DNA of 64,000 bases. It comes from Hymenobacter cheonanensis. GTDB taxonomy: Bacteria; Bacteroidota; Bacteroidia; Cytophagales; Hymenobacteraceae. How positions within the stretch are numbered: the first letter of the stretch is position 1; the number at the start of each line of letters is the position of its first letter. Both the position numbers and the translations under genes were made by a program. Under the pieces are notes generated by a model. The model saw only the letters and a program-made list of their open reading frames with translations. It was not told the DNA's origin and made no database searches. Shown here in pieces: positions 17,157 through 24,427 of this stretch. The DNA lies in assembly GCF_030581075.1 (NCBI RefSeq), contig NZ_JAUQSW010000001.1:434001-498000 (forward strand), read 5' to 3'.

Positions 17157-17253
17157 CATGCTTATCTGGCGGCCACGTAGTGAAGCATCTTGCTCGCACC
17201 GTTAGGGCTGCTCCCTAGTAGTACGAGCAAGTGCTTCCTTCGTCAGCATGACA
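17157..17253. repeat. Degenerate palindromic intergenic repeat (CATGCTGA subfamily)
   Basis: The right half, CTTCCTTCGTCAGCATGACA, is intact; the left half (CCATGCTTATCTGGC...GAAGCATCTTGCTCG) is diverged. It shares its right arm with the half copy at 36754-36778. Confidence 0.6.
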
Positions 17254-17268
17254 GAATACCTTTAATAA

Positions 17269-17751
17269 CTACTTGGTATCCAGCGCCTGGCCGCTGTCAC
17301 TAGCCGACTGCACGGCGGCTTTTTTGGGGGCGCCAGCCTTGGCGGCGGCCGAGCGCTGGGCTTTGCCAGCAGCGGCGCTCACTTTGTCGGCGGCTTTTTT
17401 TACGGTGCCGGCGGCAGCGGCGGTGGGGCTGGCGGCAGGCTTTTTGGCGGCCGGTGCCTTGGCGGCTGGTTTGGCGGCCTTTGGCTTGGCGGCGGGGCTA
17501 GCGGCTTTTTTATCGTCGGCTTTCAGGCCCACGCGGTTTTTTAGGTCTTCGGTGAGGCCTTTGAACTGTTTTTCGAGGTCGGCGCGCTTGGTTTCGCTGC
17601 TTTTCAGCAGGTCATCCACGATTTTCTTGCCTTCCTGCTCCGAGATTTTGCTTTCCTTCACCAGCTTTTCGATGGCGGTTTGCACGGCTTTGTTGCCCTG
17701 CGAGAGAAAGCCCACGCCGGTATTGATGAATTTCTTAAACAGGTCGTCCAT
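17269..17751 (-). CDS. Phasin-like protein with Ala/Lys-rich tail
   Basis: 160 residues. Residues 1-75 form one amphipathic helical region (MDDLFKKFINTGVGFLSQGN, then 'AIEKLVKESKISEQEGKKIV' and 'RADLEKQFKGLTEDL'), as in the phasin/PhaI-PhaF family. Residues 76-160 are low-complexity AAKPKAAK/KKAADK repeats, like the histone-like tail of PhaF. It may coat granules or bind DNA. No PHA synthase is nearby, so a granule role is unproven; a membrane-curvature or nucleoid role is equally possible. Confidence 0.65.
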   Translation of the reverse strand: MDDLFKKFINTGVGFLSQGNKAVQTAIEKLVKESKISEQEGKKIVDDLLKSSETKRADLEKQFKGLTEDLKNRVGLKADDKKAASPAAKPKAAKPAAKAPAAKKPAASPTAAAAGTVKKAADKVSAAAGKAQRSAAAKAGAPKKAAVQSASDSGQALDTK

Positions 17752-17807
17752 AACTGAAAACGGGCTAGGGTGAAAACGGTGTAATTGAAGCGCTTAGCGC
17801 GGTAAAC

Positions 17808-19010
17808 TTACGCACGGCTAGCTGGCTGGTAGTGTGGCGCGCGGCGCAGGCGAGCTAGTTTATTATCGCGGTAGCCCTTGATGGCCAAGGGAATCCAGCC
17901 TAGTACCGGAATAAAGTAAGCCAGCACCAGCGGGTTGCGCCACAGCATTTGCCAAAACGCGCCGGGCCGGTCGAGCTGCATCTTAAAATTGCGCTCGCCC
18001 CGGCGCACAAAGCGGCGCTCAAACTCGGTGAACACGGCCGGCCAGGCAAAGGGCAGAAAAAACGGGAAGTAGCGCCGGTTTTCCTTCATGCGCTGCCACA
18101 GCTCGCGCCAGCGGTAGGGGTGCTGGCCGTGGGCGAGCACGGCGGCATTCAGCTCGGTTTGCATGCGCTGCCTGATTTGCTCGCTGATGGCCAGCAGCTC
18201 GTCGCGGCTCAGCTCGTCGTGCTTTTTACTGGTGTAGTCGGTGGGCCGGATGCGGGTGCCCATCACGTAGGTAAGCTGCGCGGGCAGGGCCAGGTAAAAC
18301 GCCCAGGGCTGGATGATGACGAGCAGCAGCAGCAGGGTAATGGGCAAAAACGGGATGCCGATTTTCTTGGTCAGCCGGTTTATCCAGTCAAAGCTGTAGG
18401 CGTAGGGGTTGAGGTACTCGGCATTGATGGTGTAGAACGGCATGATGTCGGTGCCGTGCATCAAACTCAGCCGCAGCATACTAGTGGCCAGGCGCTGGAG
18501 CTGGTACTTGCGGTTGAAGCCCTTGCCGATGCCCGGCACGCCCTCGGGGTAGAGCATGAGGTTGTGCTCCTGGTAGTACATCATGGTTTCGAAGTTGAGC
18601 GTGGTGGCATCGACGCTGCCGCACTTTTTCCAGAAATCAGTGATGAGGTAGGGGTTCATCAGCTTGGTGGCCGAGAGCATGGGCGCTGAGAGCGGGCGGG
18701 GCAAATCGCGCAGGGTGCCGCGCGTGCGCAGCAGGTAGCGCCACAGGTGCGAGAGCGAAATAATGGCATCCCAAGGGAAGGCCATGCCCGAGTGGTTGGA
18801 GGCGAAGATGAGCGGCCGGCTAGGGTTGTTGCGCTGCGGATAGGGCTCGAAGCCCACCAGCCGCGAGCGAAACCACACCCGGTCGAGCAGCCACAAGATG
18901 TTGTCGTCCAGGGTCTGCGTAAATTCTTCCCGAAAATAATCGCGGTAAATGTGCTGATTCTCCCGAATGAGGGGTGGGGGCAGCGTGTCGGGCGCGGCAG
19001 CGGTGGGCAT
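17808..19010 (-). CDS. PlsC-like phospholipid/glycerol acyltransferase
   Basis: 400 residues from ATG 19010; a GTG at 19031 would add seven residues. Acyltransferase-fold landmarks: 'LIFASNHSGMAFPWDAI' (catalytic His and Asp, with wider spacing than the classic HX4D) and 'LMLYPEGVPGIGKGF' (glycine-rich EG loop). A hydrophobic segment follows (FLPITLLLLLVIIQPWAFYL), and a second near the C terminus. This branch is closer to DGAT-like or phosphate acyltransferase homologues than to housekeeping PlsC. It probably transfers acyl groups to a lysolipid at the inner membrane; the substrate is not determined. Confidence 0.75.
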   Translation of the reverse strand: MPTAAAPDTLPPPLIRENQHIYRDYFREEFTQTLDDNILWLLDRVWFRSRLVGFEPYPQRNNPSRPLIFASNHSGMAFPWDAIISLSHLWRYLLRTRGTLRDLPRPLSAPMLSATKLMNPYLITDFWKKCGSVDATTLNFETMMYYQEHNLMLYPEGVPGIGKGFNRKYQLQRLATSMLRLSLMHGTDIMPFYTINAEYLNPYAYSFDWINRLTKKIGIPFLPITLLLLLVIIQPWAFYLALPAQLTYVMGTRIRPTDYTSKKHDELSRDELLAISEQIRQRMQTELNAAVLAHGQHPYRWRELWQRMKENRRYFPFFLPFAWPAVFTEFERRFVRRGERNFKMQLDRPGAFWQMLWRNPLVLAYFIPVLGWIPLAIKGYRDNKLARLRRAPHYQPASRA

Positions 19011-19121
19011 AGGGCAAGGGTGAGCGGCCACGAAAGGTACTGCCCGCCCCGAATACTGCGCCGTAGCCGGGGCGCTAGCCCCTGGCCCCTTGCGCCTACC
19101 GGGTAGCCCTTGGGCCAGGGA

Positions 19122-20414
19122 CTATATCTGGCGCTTGAGGCGGATGCTGGCCGGGTACAGGCCGCCATCGGGCCGGCGCAGCACCAAGAACAACAAGCGG
19201 CCATCCTGCGAGTGCAGCATGCGGCTGAGGTCGGTGGCCGAAAACAGGTGAGTAGGCATAAAATTGACGCTCACCAGCTCCTCGCCCTCGGCAATGCCCG
19301 CGGCGGCGGCCGGCGAGCCGGGCACCACGCGCAGCACCAGGTAGCGGCGGTAGTCGGGGCCGGTGGCCAGCAGGTCGAGGCCGCACATATCGTGCTCGAA
19401 GGGCTCGCGCAGCTCGGCGGTGGGCCGCAGCAGCAGCCGGCCGTGCGGGTAGTCGATAACGGTGGTGAAGCGCTTGAGCACCTCGTAGCCCAGGCTGCCG
19501 TGGCGCGCCCGCTCGGTGCCCGAAAGGCGCTCGTGCACCTGCGTAGAGTCGGGAAACGAGGTGAGCACCTGCGGCAGGTAGTAGCGCCCTAGCTGCACGG
19601 CCGCCACCCGCCCCAGCGAGCCGCTCACAATGCCCGTAAGGCCGCGGCCCAGGTCGGTGCGCAGGTGGGCGGCGGGCAGCCGCAGTCGGTGGTCGGCGGT
19701 GGTTTCAAGGCTGAGGGCGTGGCCCGCGCCCGTGTCGAGCAGCAGCCGCAGCGGCAGCGGCTCGCTGCCGGGCGCGGCCCCTAGCTGCCGCACGCCCGCC
19801 TGCACGTAGGCCTTGCTGTGGTCGAGCACCAGCGGCAGGCTAGCCCAGCGCCGCCCGGTGGGGGCCTTGTAGTGGGCAGGGTCGCTGAGCAGCAGATCTT
19901 GCCGCGTGGGCCGAATGGTAACTACGAACGAGTGAAACAAGTCGCTGCCCATAATGCCGTGCACGGGCATCCCCACGTAGCCCGACAGGTCGAGCACGTC
20001 GCTGTTCAGCACCAGCCAGCTGGTGCTGGGCGCTTCCACGCCGGGCAGCGTTACGCGCACATTGGTGGCCTCGTAGGCGTGCAGGCCGCTATCGGTGCCG
20101 CCCACCCCTAGCAGGCGGTACTGCTCGCCGTGGGGCAGGTGCAGCGAGTCGGCCAGCTGCGGGTCGGTGAGCAGGCTGGTGGCCACGCCCGTATCCAGCA
20201 AAAAATTATACGGCCCATGGCCATTCAGCCGGGCCGATACGATGAGCAGGTTGCGCGGCGCCGAAAATGGCATGTGCGCCTCGTGCGCGCCCGGCCGGGT
20301 AAAGGCAAAGCAGGCCGTGCCAGCGCCCGGCTGCGCGCGGCCGGGCCCGCTGCCCAGCAGCGCCAGCAGCAGCAGCCCTAGCCGCGCCCACTCCAGCACC
20401 CAGCTCGTTTGCAT
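19122..20414 (-). CDS. Secreted retropepsin-like aspartyl protease with two DTG motifs and a PDZ domain
   Basis: 430 residues from ATG 20414; signal peptide 'RLGLLLLALLGSGPGRA'. Two retropepsin-like half sites are present: 'YNFLLDTGVATSLL' (Asp74) and 'LRLLLDTGAGHALSL' (Asp227). Each is followed by a flap-like 'GVGG' or 'LTGIVSG' region and the conserved 'GIMGSDLF'/'GSLGYEVLKRF' segment. Residues ~365-430 look like a PDZ domain ('LVLRVVPGSPAAAAGIAEGE'). Both lobes being in one chain means a monomer could form the active site. Likely periplasmic; substrate unknown. Confidence 0.8.
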   Translation of the reverse strand: MQTSWVLEWARLGLLLLALLGSGPGRAQPGAGTACFAFTRPGAHEAHMPFSAPRNLLIVSARLNGHGPYNFLLDTGVATSLLTDPQLADSLHLPHGEQYRLLGVGGTDSGLHAYEATNVRVTLPGVEAPSTSWLVLNSDVLDLSGYVGMPVHGIMGSDLFHSFVVTIRPTRQDLLLSDPAHYKAPTGRRWASLPLVLDHSKAYVQAGVRQLGAAPGSEPLPLRLLLDTGAGHALSLETTADHRLRLPAAHLRTDLGRGLTGIVSGSLGRVAAVQLGRYYLPQVLTSFPDSTQVHERLSGTERARHGSLGYEVLKRFTTVIDYPHGRLLLRPTAELREPFEHDMCGLDLLATGPDYRRYLVLRVVPGSPAAAAGIAEGEELVSVNFMPTHLFSATDLSRMLHSQDGRLLFLVLRRPDGGLYPASIRLKRQI

Positions 20415-20558
20415 AACACCCGGTAAATCAGCCTGTGAATGGCTAAATATACAACCGCGCCCGGCCGTTTGCAATGGTGCGGGGCTGGCGGTTTCGGGGC
20501 ATCCAGGCAGTAGCGCCGGCCTTCAGTACGCTTGTACGCCTAGCACCTGGTTTGCGCA

Positions 20559-21641
20559 CTAAAAACCAGTGCTGTGGGGCAGCTCCCAGGCCCCGGCCGG
20601 GTCGTAGTGCAGGGCCCCGGCCCGGATGCTGAGCGGCGCGGCCAGGTTGTTATCGTAGAGCTGGCCGGTGCCCAGGCCCTGGGCAAAATCGCCCACCGCA
20701 TACTCGCCCGTGAGCTGGGCCACGGCATTGAGGCCAATGTTCGACTCCAGGGCCGAGGTTATCCACCAGGCAATGCCGCGGGCCGCGGCCAGGGCTATCC
20801 AGCGGCGGGTGGCGGCGTGGCCGCCCAGCAGCGTGGGCTTCAGCACCAGGTAGGGCGGGCGCACGGTATTGAGCAGCGCCTCCTGCCGGCCAGGGTCGGT
20901 GAGGCCAATCAACTCCTCATCGAGCGCCACCGGAATGGGCGACGTGCGGCAAAGCGCGCCCAGCGCCGCCCACTGCCCCGCCGCAATGGGCTGCTCGATG
21001 GAGTGAATGGCAAACTCGGCCAGGCGGGCCAGCTTGGCCGGCGCCTCGGCAGGCGAGAAAGCCCCGTTGGCATCTACGCGCAGCACGAGTTGGGAGGGGC
21101 TGGCCTCGGCCCGAATCTCGGCCAGCAGCGCCAGCTCGGTGTCGAAATCGAGGCTACCGATTTTCACTTTCAGGCAGGCGTAGCCGGCCGTCAGCTTCTG
21201 CCGAATTTGCGCGCGCATAAAAGCCGCGTCGCCCATCCACACCAGGCCATTGATGGGCAAGCCGGCCCGGCCCTGGCTAAAGGCATTGGCATAGAGCTGC
21301 TGGCGCCCGCCACCGTTCAGGTCCAGCACCGCCGTTTCGAGCGCGAAACGCAGCGAGGGTAGCTCAACGGGCACCAGCGCGGCCGCCTCGGCCACCGACA
21401 ATGCCGCGTGACTAGCCTGGTTGAAGCGACGGCAAACCGCTTCGACTGCCGCCTCGAAGCCAGGGCCGTAATCGGGGCTGAGGCCGGCCAGCGGCGCGGC
21501 TTCGCCCCAGCCCACTACCTGCGGCTGGCGCGTGTCGTGCAGCCCCAGGTAGTAGGCCAGGTGCTCGGTAAGCGCCCCGCGCGAGGTGCGGGCCGGGAAA
21601 TTGAAGTGCAGCGCCCGCCGCTGATACGTAAGAGACAGCAT
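20559..21641 (-). CDS. menC: o-Succinylbenzoate synthase
   Basis: 360 residues. Enolase-superfamily enzyme of menaquinone synthesis (SHCHC to OSB). Seen in order: 'GWGEAAPLAGLS', 'LPINGLVWMGD', 'CLKVKIG' (catalytic KxK), 'LRVDANGAF' and 'SIEQP' (metal ligands), 'VALDEEL', 'LVLKPTLLGG' (second catalytic Lys) and 'WWITSALESNIGLNAVAQL'. The last two favour MenC over dipeptide epimerase. No other men genes flank it. A -7-like box, CACCTTTG, ends 4 nt before the ATG. Convergent neighbours are absent; the KGG gene follows in the same strand sense, but upstream of menC. Confidence 0.88.
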   Translation of the reverse strand: MLSLTYQRRALHFNFPARTSRGALTEHLAYYLGLHDTRQPQVVGWGEAAPLAGLSPDYGPGFEAAVEAVCRRFNQASHAALSVAEAAALVPVELPSLRFALETAVLDLNGGGRQQLYANAFSQGRAGLPINGLVWMGDAAFMRAQIRQKLTAGYACLKVKIGSLDFDTELALLAEIRAEASPSQLVLRVDANGAFSPAEAPAKLARLAEFAIHSIEQPIAAGQWAALGALCRTSPIPVALDEELIGLTDPGRQEALLNTVRPPYLVLKPTLLGGHAATRRWIALAAARGIAWWITSALESNIGLNAVAQLTGEYAVGDFAQGLGTGQLYDNNLAAPLSIRAGALHYDPAGAWELPHSTGF

Positions 21642-21645
21642 GGGG

Positions 21646-21653
21646 CAAAGGTG
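21646..21653 (-). promoter_or_regulatory. -7-like box of menC
   Basis: CACCTTTG on the minus strand, one mismatch to TAnnTTTG, ends 4 nt before the menC ATG: a predicted leaderless transcript. It lies in the 26-bp gap before menC. Confidence 0.4.
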
Positions 21654-21667
21654 CGGCCCAAATGGGC

Positions 21668-21946
21668 TTAGTCGGTGCTGGCAGGCGGCTTTTTGGGGCC
21701 GCGGCGGCTTATCTGGCCCCCCTTGCGGCCGGCGGCGCGGGCCTCGTCGGACGAAAAGCGGTGGCCTTTGCCGCTCTCGTGCGAGGCGCGGCCGCCTTCG
21801 CTGGCAATGCGGCGCTGCTGCTCGGGCGACATGGCGGCGAAGCCCCGGCGGCTTTTTTCGCCCACCCGGCGCGCCGGGCGCTTGGGGGCTTTTGCATTCG
21901 AAGAAAGTGAATCGGATGAGTTAGAAACAAAACCACTCGTACTCAT
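21668..21946 (-). CDS. KGG-motif stress-response-type protein (YciG/GsiB-like)
   Basis: 92 residues. Core: 'RRGFAAMSPEQQRRIASEGG' then 'GHRFSSDEARAAGRKGGQIS', the KGG repeat found in general-stress proteins such as YciG and GsiB. Highly charged, no hydrophobic core and no signal peptide, so a hydrophilic cytoplasmic protein. The first 25 residues are Ser-rich and probably disordered. Located 26 bp upstream of menC on the same strand; co-transcription is possible, but menC seems to have its own promoter box. Confidence 0.8.
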   Translation of the reverse strand: MSTSGFVSNSSDSLSSNAKAPKRPARRVGEKSRRGFAAMSPEQQRRIASEGGRASHESGKGHRFSSDEARAAGRKGGQISRRGPKKPPASTD

Positions 21947-22087
21947 AAATAAGAACTTTTTAAACGAAGAAATCGGTGAAGAGAGGCCGTCTTGCGTGCC
22001 AATGTCAATGGCTATTGCAAACCGCGTTAGTAAGCGGTAAATTCCTTGCGACCCAGAATTTGTTGCCTAATTTTTGCCCCTGGCCCG

Positions 22088-22130
22088 GGCTGGCGTGCCC
22101 GGCCGCAAAACGGGGCCGGGCACGCCAGCC
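22088..22130. promoter_or_regulatory. Strong GC hairpin upstream of egtB
   Basis: A perfect 17-bp stem (22088-22104 pairs with 22114-22130; arm GGCTGGCGTGCCCGGCC) with a 9-nt loop and no T-run. It lies 97 bp before egtB in the 281-bp gap after the KGG gene. Role unknown; the rest of the gap shows nothing recognisable. Confidence 0.6.
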
Positions 22131-22227
22131 GCGGCGCCTACTGGCCGGCCCCGGCCGGGCGCAACCCTACGCTGCCTGCCGCTGTTAAACCCGCAACTCT
22201 TCGCTTGCTTCACTCCTCGTTGCCTCT

Positions 22228-23586
22228 ATGGATTTTGCTTATTCCCCGCTGCCCACGCTTGCCGGGCCCGGCCACCCCAGCATAGGGCTAGCCCTACCGG
22301 CGCACTTTCAGGCCGTGCGCGCCCAATCGGTGGCGCTGGTGCAGCCCCTGCTGCCCGAAGACACGGTGGTGCAGCCCTCGCTCGATGTGAGCCCGCCCAA
22401 GTGGCACCTGGCCCACACCACCTGGTTTTGGGAAACGATGCTGCTGCAGAAGTTTTTACCCGGTTACGAAGTCTTTCACCCGGAGTATGCCTTCCTGTTC
22501 AACTCGTACTACAACTCGCTGGGCTCCAGGGTAAACCGCGCCGACCGGGGCACGCTTTCGCGCCCGCCCCTGGCCGATGTATACCGCTACCGCGCCTACG
22601 TAGACGAGCATATGGCTGCTCTGCTAGCCCGCCTGGCCGAGCTGCCCGCCGCCGCCACCGAGCTGGTCGAGCTGGGCCTGCACCACGAGCAGCAGCACCA
22701 GGAATTGCTGGCCACCGACATCAAGTACATTCTCAGCACCAACCCGCTGGCGCCCGGCTACTTAACTACGGAGCAGCTAGCCCCCCCCGCAACCCAAACT
22801 GCTACGGAGGCACCAGATTTTGCCAGCCCCGGCGGCGCGGCGCGGCCGGCCGCCTGGCTGCCGGTGCCGGGCGGCATTTATGCCATTGGGCACCAGCAGG
22901 CGGGTTTTTCATTTGATAATGAGCTGCCGGTACACGAGGTATTGGTGGCGCCGTTTGAGCTGCAAAACCGGCTCGTGACGAACGGCGATTTCCTCCAATT
23001 TATCGAGGCTGGCGGCTACCGGCAGTTTCAATTCTGGCTGGGTGAAGGCTGGGACCTCGTCAACCGCGAGAGCTGGCTAGCCCCGCTCTACTGGTCGCAA
23101 ACCACTGATGGTCAGTGGTTGCGCTACGGCTCCACCGGCCTGGCACCGCTCAACCTGGCCGCGCCCGTGTCGCACGTCAGCTTCTACGAGGCCGATGCCT
23201 ACGCGCAGTGGGCCGGCGCCCGCCTGCCCACCGAGGCCGAGTGGGAAACGGCCGCCCGCCACTTCCAGGCCACGCCGCAGGGCGGCAACTGGCTCGAAAC
23301 CGGCTACTTCGACCCGCAGCCTCTGGCCGCCAATGCCGACCCTGGCCAGTGCCACCAGCTGCTGGGCGACTGCTGGGAGTGGACCTACTCGGCCTACCAC
23401 CCCTACCCCGGCTACCAGCGCGCCGCTGGCGCCCTGGGCGAGTACAACGGCAAGTTTATGCTAAACCAGCTCGTGCTGCGCGGTGGCTCGTGCGCCACGC
23501 CCGAGAGCCACATCCGCCTCACGTACCGCAATTTCTTCCACGCCGATAAGCGCTGGCAATTCACGGGGATAAGGCTGGCGCGGTAG
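22228..23586 (+). CDS. egtB: EgtB-type sulfoxide synthase (ergothioneine biosynthesis protein)
   Basis: 452 residues. N-terminal DinB_2-like domain with 'SPPKWHLAHTTWFWE' and 'LGLHHEQQHQELLATDIKY' (HX3HXE non-haem iron ligands together with the earlier His). C-terminal formylglycine-generating-enzyme-like domain: 'VPGGIYAIGH', 'FELQNRLVTNGDFLQFIEAG', 'PVSHVSFYEADAYAQWAGAR', 'LPTEAEWE', 'GDCWEWTYSAYHPYPGY' and 'LVLRGGSCATPE'. EgtB joins a thiol (gamma-Glu-Cys or Cys) to hercynine with O2. The hercynine synthase gene egtD, normally adjacent, is not present next to it. Confidence 0.9.
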   Translation: MDFAYSPLPTLAGPGHPSIGLALPAHFQAVRAQSVALVQPLLPEDTVVQPSLDVSPPKWHLAHTTWFWETMLLQKFLPGYEVFHPEYAFLFNSYYNSLGSRVNRADRGTLSRPPLADVYRYRAYVDEHMAALLARLAELPAAATELVELGLHHEQQHQELLATDIKYILSTNPLAPGYLTTEQLAPPATQTATEAPDFASPGGAARPAAWLPVPGGIYAIGHQQAGFSFDNELPVHEVLVAPFELQNRLVTNGDFLQFIEAGGYRQFQFWLGEGWDLVNRESWLAPLYWSQTTDGQWLRYGSTGLAPLNLAAPVSHVSFYEADAYAQWAGARLPTEAEWETAARHFQATPQGGNWLETGYFDPQPLAANADPGQCHQLLGDCWEWTYSAYHPYPGYQRAAGALGEYNGKFMLNQLVLRGGSCATPESHIRLTYRNFFHADKRWQFTGIRLAR

Positions 23587-23603
23587 CTCACTCGCGTCAA
23601 CAA

Positions 23604-23694
23604 AAGAACGTCATGCTGAACGCAGTGAAACATCTTGGTCGCCCCGTTGGAGGAAGCGGCCAAGATGCTTCACTGCGTTCAGCATGACGTTCTT
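23604..23694. repeat. Palindromic intergenic repeat (CATGCTGA subfamily)
   Basis: Nearly perfect 39-bp arms (AAGAACGTCATGCTGAACGC at the left end, its complement at the right). Lies between the convergent egtB and LOG genes. Confidence 0.9.
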
Positions 23695-23718
23695 AAGTAA
23701 AAAACGACAGGTAACCGG

Positions 23719-24300
23719 CTAGCTCTTTTCTGGCGTCAGCCACTTTTCGAGGCGCACGGGCTGGTAGGCCTGCATGGCGTCGAGCAGGGCGGCGGCATTG
23801 GCACTTTGCAATACCTGGCCGCGGTTTTCTTGCCGCAGGAACGCCTCGGCGCTCATATGGTCGAGCAAGGCTAGCAGCGAGTCGTAGAAGCCCTGCGTGT
23901 TGAGCACGCCCACCGGCTTGCCGTGCAGGCCGAGCTGGCCCCAGGTTAGCACTTCAAACAACTCTTCGAGGGTGCCGAAGCCGCCGGGCATGGCCACGAA
24001 CCCATCGGCCAGGTCGGCCATGAGCAGCTTGCGCTGGTGCATGGTGTCCACGATGTGCAGCTCGGTGCAGCCCTGGTGGGCCAGCTCCTTATCGGCCAGA
24101 AAGCCAGGAATGACGCCGATAACCTTGCCGCCTTCGGCCAGCACCGCATCGGCGATGGTGCCCATGAGGCCCACGCACCCGCCGCCGTACACGAGCGTGA
24201 GGCCGCGCCGGGCCAGCTCGCGGCCCATTTCCTGCGCCTGCTGGGTATAGATTTCCTGGTTGCCGCTGCTGGAGCCGCAGTAAACTGCTACGCTTTTCAT
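23719..24300 (-). CDS. LOG family protein (TIGR00730, cytokinin-riboside phosphoribohydrolase-like)
   Basis: 193 residues from ATG 24300; the open frame upstream is a translation of the palindromic repeat and should not be included. Rossmann-like fold with 'AVYCGSSSGNQ', 'LVYGGGCVGLMGTIADAVL' and the LOG hallmark 'MPGGFGTLEELFEVLTWGQL' (PGGxGTxxE). Members hydrolyse the N-glycosidic bond of nucleoside 5'-monophosphates; the physiological substrate in Bacteroidota is not settled. A repeat lies only 16 bp before the ATG, so it must contain or abut the promoter or leader. Confidence 0.9.
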   Translation of the reverse strand: MKSVAVYCGSSSGNQEIYTQQAQEMGRELARRGLTLVYGGGCVGLMGTIADAVLAEGGKVIGVIPGFLADKELAHQGCTELHIVDTMHQRKLLMADLADGFVAMPGGFGTLEELFEVLTWGQLGLHGKPVGVLNTQGFYDSLLALLDHMSAEAFLRQENRGQVLQSANAAALLDAMQAYQPVRLEKWLTPEKS

Positions 24301-24315
24301 AAGATATTGATTATG

Positions 24316-24412
24316 AACACGTCCGTCATGCTGAGCTTGTCGAAGCATCTCTCCCATACCGTTGCAGGGAGCGGGAGAGATGCTTCGGCAAGCTCAGCAT
24401 GACGGACGTGTT
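24316..24412. repeat. Palindromic intergenic repeat (CATGCTGAGCTTG subfamily)
   Basis: Left end AACACGTCCGTCATGCTGAG, right end CTCAGCATGACGGACGTGTT; arms ~40 bp. It fills the gap between LOG (start) and argS (stop). Confidence 0.9.
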
Positions 24413-24427
24413 TTGTTTTTTAAGTTA

